Shown: positions 6,330 to 8,182 of the stretch, in pieces | Layout of the letters: the number at the start of each line of letters is the position of its first letter | Numbering within the stretch: position 1 is the stretch's first letter | Source: an uncultured Eggerthellaceae bacterium | Lineage (GTDB): Bacteria > Actinomycetota > Coriobacteriia > Coriobacteriales > Eggerthellaceae | Direction of reading: 5' to 3' | Assembly: GCA_934631995.1 (NCBI GenBank) | Contig: CAKTYF010000086.1 | Location: 1-8,182, forward strand | Length of the DNA: 8,182 bases | Program-made: the position numbers and the translations under genes | Notes under the pieces: model-generated | What the model saw: only the letters and a program-made list of their open reading frames with translations | What the model was told of the DNA's origin: nothing | The model's database searches: none

Positions 6330-7611
6330 AGTCAAGGCCATCAAAGGCCGGGTAAGCAGATTCGCCGTGCTGAGCAACGTCCATGCCCTTCGCTTCGTCG
6401 TAGCCGGTCAGAGCCAACGAGTTGCCGAAGCACTTCTTCACGATAAGACCCAGAATCAGCGTCATGAGGCCCACGAACACGATGGTAACAACAATGCCCA
6501 GAATCTGGCTGATCAGCAGCGAGGGATCGCCCGTGTACAGCAGGCCGCCGAAGTCGGTCCAAGAAAGCTCAGGCACGCAGAAAATGCCCGTCAAAATGCC
6601 GCCCACAATACCGCCGATGCAGTGGCAGCCAAACGCATCAAGCGCGTCATCATAGCCCAGCTTGTACTTCAGGCGAGACACGCAGAAGTAGCAGATGGGG
6701 CTGACCACAATGCCCATGATAAGGGCTGCCCACGTTTCAACGAAGCCTGCGGCGGGGGTAATCACAACCAGTCCAGCAACCAGGCCAGTGCAGGCGCCAA
6801 CCAACGTGGACTTGCCCGTAGACAGCTTATCGGTAACCATCCAGCTCAAACATGCCGCTGCACTTGCGACCAGCGTATTCATGCCAGCCAAAGCCGCAAT
6901 GCTTGCGCCGTCGGCATTACCGAAGGAGTCCGCCAGCGCCGATCCAGCATTGAAACCGAACCAACCGAACCACAGAAGCGCCGCGCCCAAAGCAACCATC
7001 GGGGTGTTGTGAGCGCGATAGCTTGTGTGGCCGAAACCGCGACGCGAACCGCACAAAATGCACAGCACCAGGCCGGTCAAGCCCGAAGAGATGTGGACAA
7101 CATCGCCACCTGCGAAGTCAAGCGCACCAATGGTGCCGCCAATCAGGCCGCCGCCCCAAACCATATGCGCCAGCGGGCCGTAGACCAGAATAACCCACGC
7201 GGTAAGGAACGCCGCAATAGCACCGAACTTGATACGTCCGGATACGGAGCCCACGATAATGCCCACCGTGATCATGCAGAATGCACCTTGGAAGACCGCA
7301 AACGCCATATCCGGCAGACCATCTACCGTGCTATCCACTGCCGCCATGTCGGTACCGCTCAGGAACAGTTGACCAAAGCCGCCGATAAACTGACCCAGAG
7401 CGGTATCGGCGAACTGGCCATCAAATGCAACCGAGAATCCTTCAACGCACCACAGGGCACCTACCAGGCCCAACGCTAAAAAACACATGATAATAGTGTT
7501 GCCAACGTTCTTCTTGCGCGACATGCCTCCGTAGAAGAACGACACGCCCGGCGTCATGAACAGCACGAAAAACGCGCATAGAAGGATGAATCCCGTCAAT
7601 GCTGCATCCAT
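6328..7611 (-). CDS. amtB: Ammonium transporter (Amt/MEP/Rh family)
   Basis: AmtB is a trimeric inner-membrane channel for ammonium. The product is 427 residues with about 11 hydrophobic segments, close to the usual size. Family hallmarks are MTPGVSFFYGGM (19-30), the pore region PLAHMVWGGG with Trp152 (E. coli Trp148), GALDFAGGDVVH with Asp165 and His173 (Asp160 and His168), and DALDAFGCHCIGG with His330 (His318). Both pore histidines are therefore kept. The cytoplasmic tail (about 390-427) contains GYDEAKGMD, part of the region that contacts GlnK in homologues. A GTG at 7620 is in frame, but the AAAGGA/AGGTGG purine tract lies too close to it, while the ATG at 7611 has sensible spacing and gives the usual N-terminus MDAALTGF. 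It is the first gene of the operon with PII. Upstream DNA holds GlnR-like sites and a periodic repeat array. Confidence 0.97.
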   Translation of the reverse strand: MDAALTGFILLCAFFVLFMTPGVSFFYGGMSRKKNVGNTIIMCFLALGLVGALWCVEGFSVAFDGQFADTALGQFIGGFGQLFLSGTDMAAVDSTVDGLPDMAFAVFQGAFCMITVGIIVGSVSGRIKFGAIAAFLTAWVILVYGPLAHMVWGGGLIGGTIGALDFAGGDVVHISSGLTGLVLCILCGSRRGFGHTSYRAHNTPMVALGAALLWFGWFGFNAGSALADSFGNADGASIAALAGMNTLVASAAACLSWMVTDKLSTGKSTLVGACTGLVAGLVVITPAAGFVETWAALIMGIVVSPICYFCVSRLKYKLGYDDALDAFGCHCIGGIVGGILTGIFCVPELSWTDFGGLLYTGDPSLLISQILGIVVTIVFVGLMTLILGLIVKKCFGNSLALTGYDEAKGMDVAQHGESAYPAFDGLD

Positions 7612-7655
7612 CAAAACCACCTTCCTTTCGTTTCAGGTTTTGCTTTACGCGTTTC

Positions 7656-7661
7656 ATTAAA
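7656..7661 (-). promoter_or_regulatory. Possible -10 element of amtB
   Basis: TTTAAT on the - strand lies about 45 nt before the amtB ATG. No good -35 is present at the right distance, which would fit an activator-dependent promoter. The GlnR-like box at 7694-7709 would then be centred near -52. This is a weak call from sequence alone. Confidence 0.25.
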
Positions 7662-7693
7662 GCAGCGCTATGAGTCGCGTTTATTAGCTGGTG

Positions 7694-7709
7694 GTTTCGT
7701 CTCTGTTAC
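7694..7709 (-). promoter_or_regulatory. GlnR-like operator upstream of amtB
   Basis: The - strand reads GTAACAGAGACGAAAC, that is GTAAC-N6-GAAAC. It matches the actinobacterial GlnR consensus (GTnAC-N6-GnAAC) at all fixed positions. A second half-site pair, GAAAC-N6-TTTAC, lies just upstream on the same strand (7714-7729). Known GlnR boxes control amtB-glnK operons in Streptomyces and Mycobacterium; whether this organism has GlnR is not visible. Confidence 0.4.
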
Positions 7710-7821
7710 GCGCGTAAACACTCTGTTTCGCGCAGATGACGGGCGTGTTGCGCGTGCGGCAGGGCGGGTTACACGGACGGGGCGTGCGTTACGGGCGGAC
7801 TGCGCGGGTTTTGCGAGTTAC
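7701..7821. repeat. Degenerate tandem array, about six units of 20-22 bp, upstream of amtB
   Basis: On the + strand, GTT-centred cores occur at 7705 (TGTTACGCGCG), 7725 (TGTTTCGCGCA), 7747 (TGTTGCGCGTG), 7768 (GGTTACACGGA), 7788 (CGTTACGGGCG) and 7808 (GGTTTTGCGAG). The spacings are 20, 22, 21, 20 and 20 bp. The first two units are the clearest: CTCTGTTACGCGC and CTCTGTTTCGCGC match at 12 of 13 bases. Five of six cores are GTTNC, which is GNAAC on the amtB coding strand. Unit one contains the perfect 12-bp palindrome TTACGCGCGTAA (7706-7717). Confidence 0.5.
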
Positions 7822-7836
7822 ACGTGCGGCGAACAG

Positions 7837-8182
7837 TCACAAACACATGCCCATGTATAAAGGCAAATACACTCTGCCCTGTTCGACCTTCATCTGTTTA
7901 GGATGCAATACATACTGAACGCCAATCCTCTTGCCGAACCGCTTTTTAAACCTATCGAGCGAAGTCGTGCCATACTGTCTTGGCGATTTGACCTCAATAG
8001 GCGAAATCCTTGGTTTTCCTGCAGCGTCTTCATATGGCTTCTGGATAAGAAAATCTATCTCCATGCGCTCTTCGCCCTCGGCCCTTCCTGATTGGGAATA
8101 AAAAAACAAATGGTGGCCCCGAGCAACAAGCATTTGAGCAACAACGTTTTCCGTAAGCATTCCCTCGTTGATGCCAAGTTCC
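7837..8182 (-). CDS. DUF4143-type ATP-binding protein, C-terminal part (5' end outside window)
   Basis: The frame is open from the right edge to a TGA at 7837-7839, about 114 residues. The visible part matches the C-terminal domain of AAA-type ATPases that carry DUF4143. It reads ELGINEGMLTENVVAQML, then FFYSQ, then EIDFLI about 17 residues before SPIEVKS, then KKFGKRIGVQYVLHPKQ and the end LYMGMCL. EIDF followed by IEVK has the D...ExK pattern of a PD-(D/E)XK nuclease-like fold, which DUF4143 is thought to contain. The ATPase (Walker) part lies upstream, outside the window. The ATG at 8160 is internal: the upstream codons E-L-G-I-N-E-G continue the family motif. The role of this ATPase family is largely unknown. 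No terminator is visible after the stop; the 225-bp gap to amtB holds the repeat array. Confidence 0.8.
   Translation of the reverse strand, partial: ELGINEGMLTENVVAQMLVARGHHLFFYSQSGRAEGEERMEIDFLIQKPYEDAAGKPRISPIEVKSPRQYGTTSLDRFKKRFGKRIGVQYVLHPKQMKVEQGRVYLPLYMGMCL

Noticed and set aside
6214..7479. 421-codon open frame on the + strand antisense to amtB and the PII gene
   Set aside because: It lies opposite two certain genes and is Gln/Asn/His/Ala-rich without domain structure; a codon-bias shadow.
7612..7620. GTG start at 7620 for AmtB
   Set aside because: It is too close to the purine-rich ribosome-binding tract; the ATG at 7611 has normal spacing and the usual family N-terminus.
7656..7740. 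Sigma-54 (NtrC-type) promoter or AmtR box for amtB
   Set aside because: No GG-N10-GC type -24/-12 element and no CTATAG-type AmtR motif could be found upstream of amtB.

Overview
The window looks like chromosomal DNA from a GC-rich bacterium. The zinc-ribbon/DUF6273 protein, the DUF4143 ATPase, the prokaryotic OPT transporter, the amtB-then-PII gene order and a glmS without a visible ribozyme would fit an anaerobic gut actinobacterium of the Coriobacteriia/Eggerthellaceae type. This placement is inference; there is no rRNA or other firm marker. No mobile element, CRISPR array, tRNA or phage gene was seen.

Layout. Bases 1-2590 are read on the + strand: the C-terminal part of an OPT-family transporter, closed by a clear intrinsic terminator, then a 389-bp spacer with a nested 14-bp repeat, then an SGNH/GDSL hydrolase with an unusual cysteine-rich tail. 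From 2644 to the right edge every gene is on the - strand. In transcription order these are a cut-off DUF4143-type ATPase (right edge), amtB (ammonium channel), a PII protein (glnB/glnK family), glmS (glucosamine-6-phosphate synthase) and a zinc-ribbon DUF6273 protein, which converges on the SGNH gene.

The central theme is nitrogen. AmtB admits ammonium. PII normally senses ATP/ADP and 2-oxoglutarate and plugs AmtB. GlmS spends glutamine nitrogen on amino-sugar synthesis for the cell wall. amtB and the PII gene form a tight two-gene operon, with the PII ribosome-binding site overlapping the amtB stop codon. A terminator with a seven-U tract separates them from glmS, whose own promoter starts at the end of that tract and leaves a leader of about 225 nt.

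The most interesting points are regulatory. The spacer upstream of amtB carries a GlnR-like box (GTAAC-N6-GAAAC) and a degenerate array of about six GTTNC-centred units spaced 20-22 bp. The PII protein has Ile in place of the T-loop Tyr51 that is normally modified, so nitrogen control here probably does not use Tyr51 uridylylation or adenylylation. The other genes look ordinary, and I do not see a complete new multi-gene system in this window.
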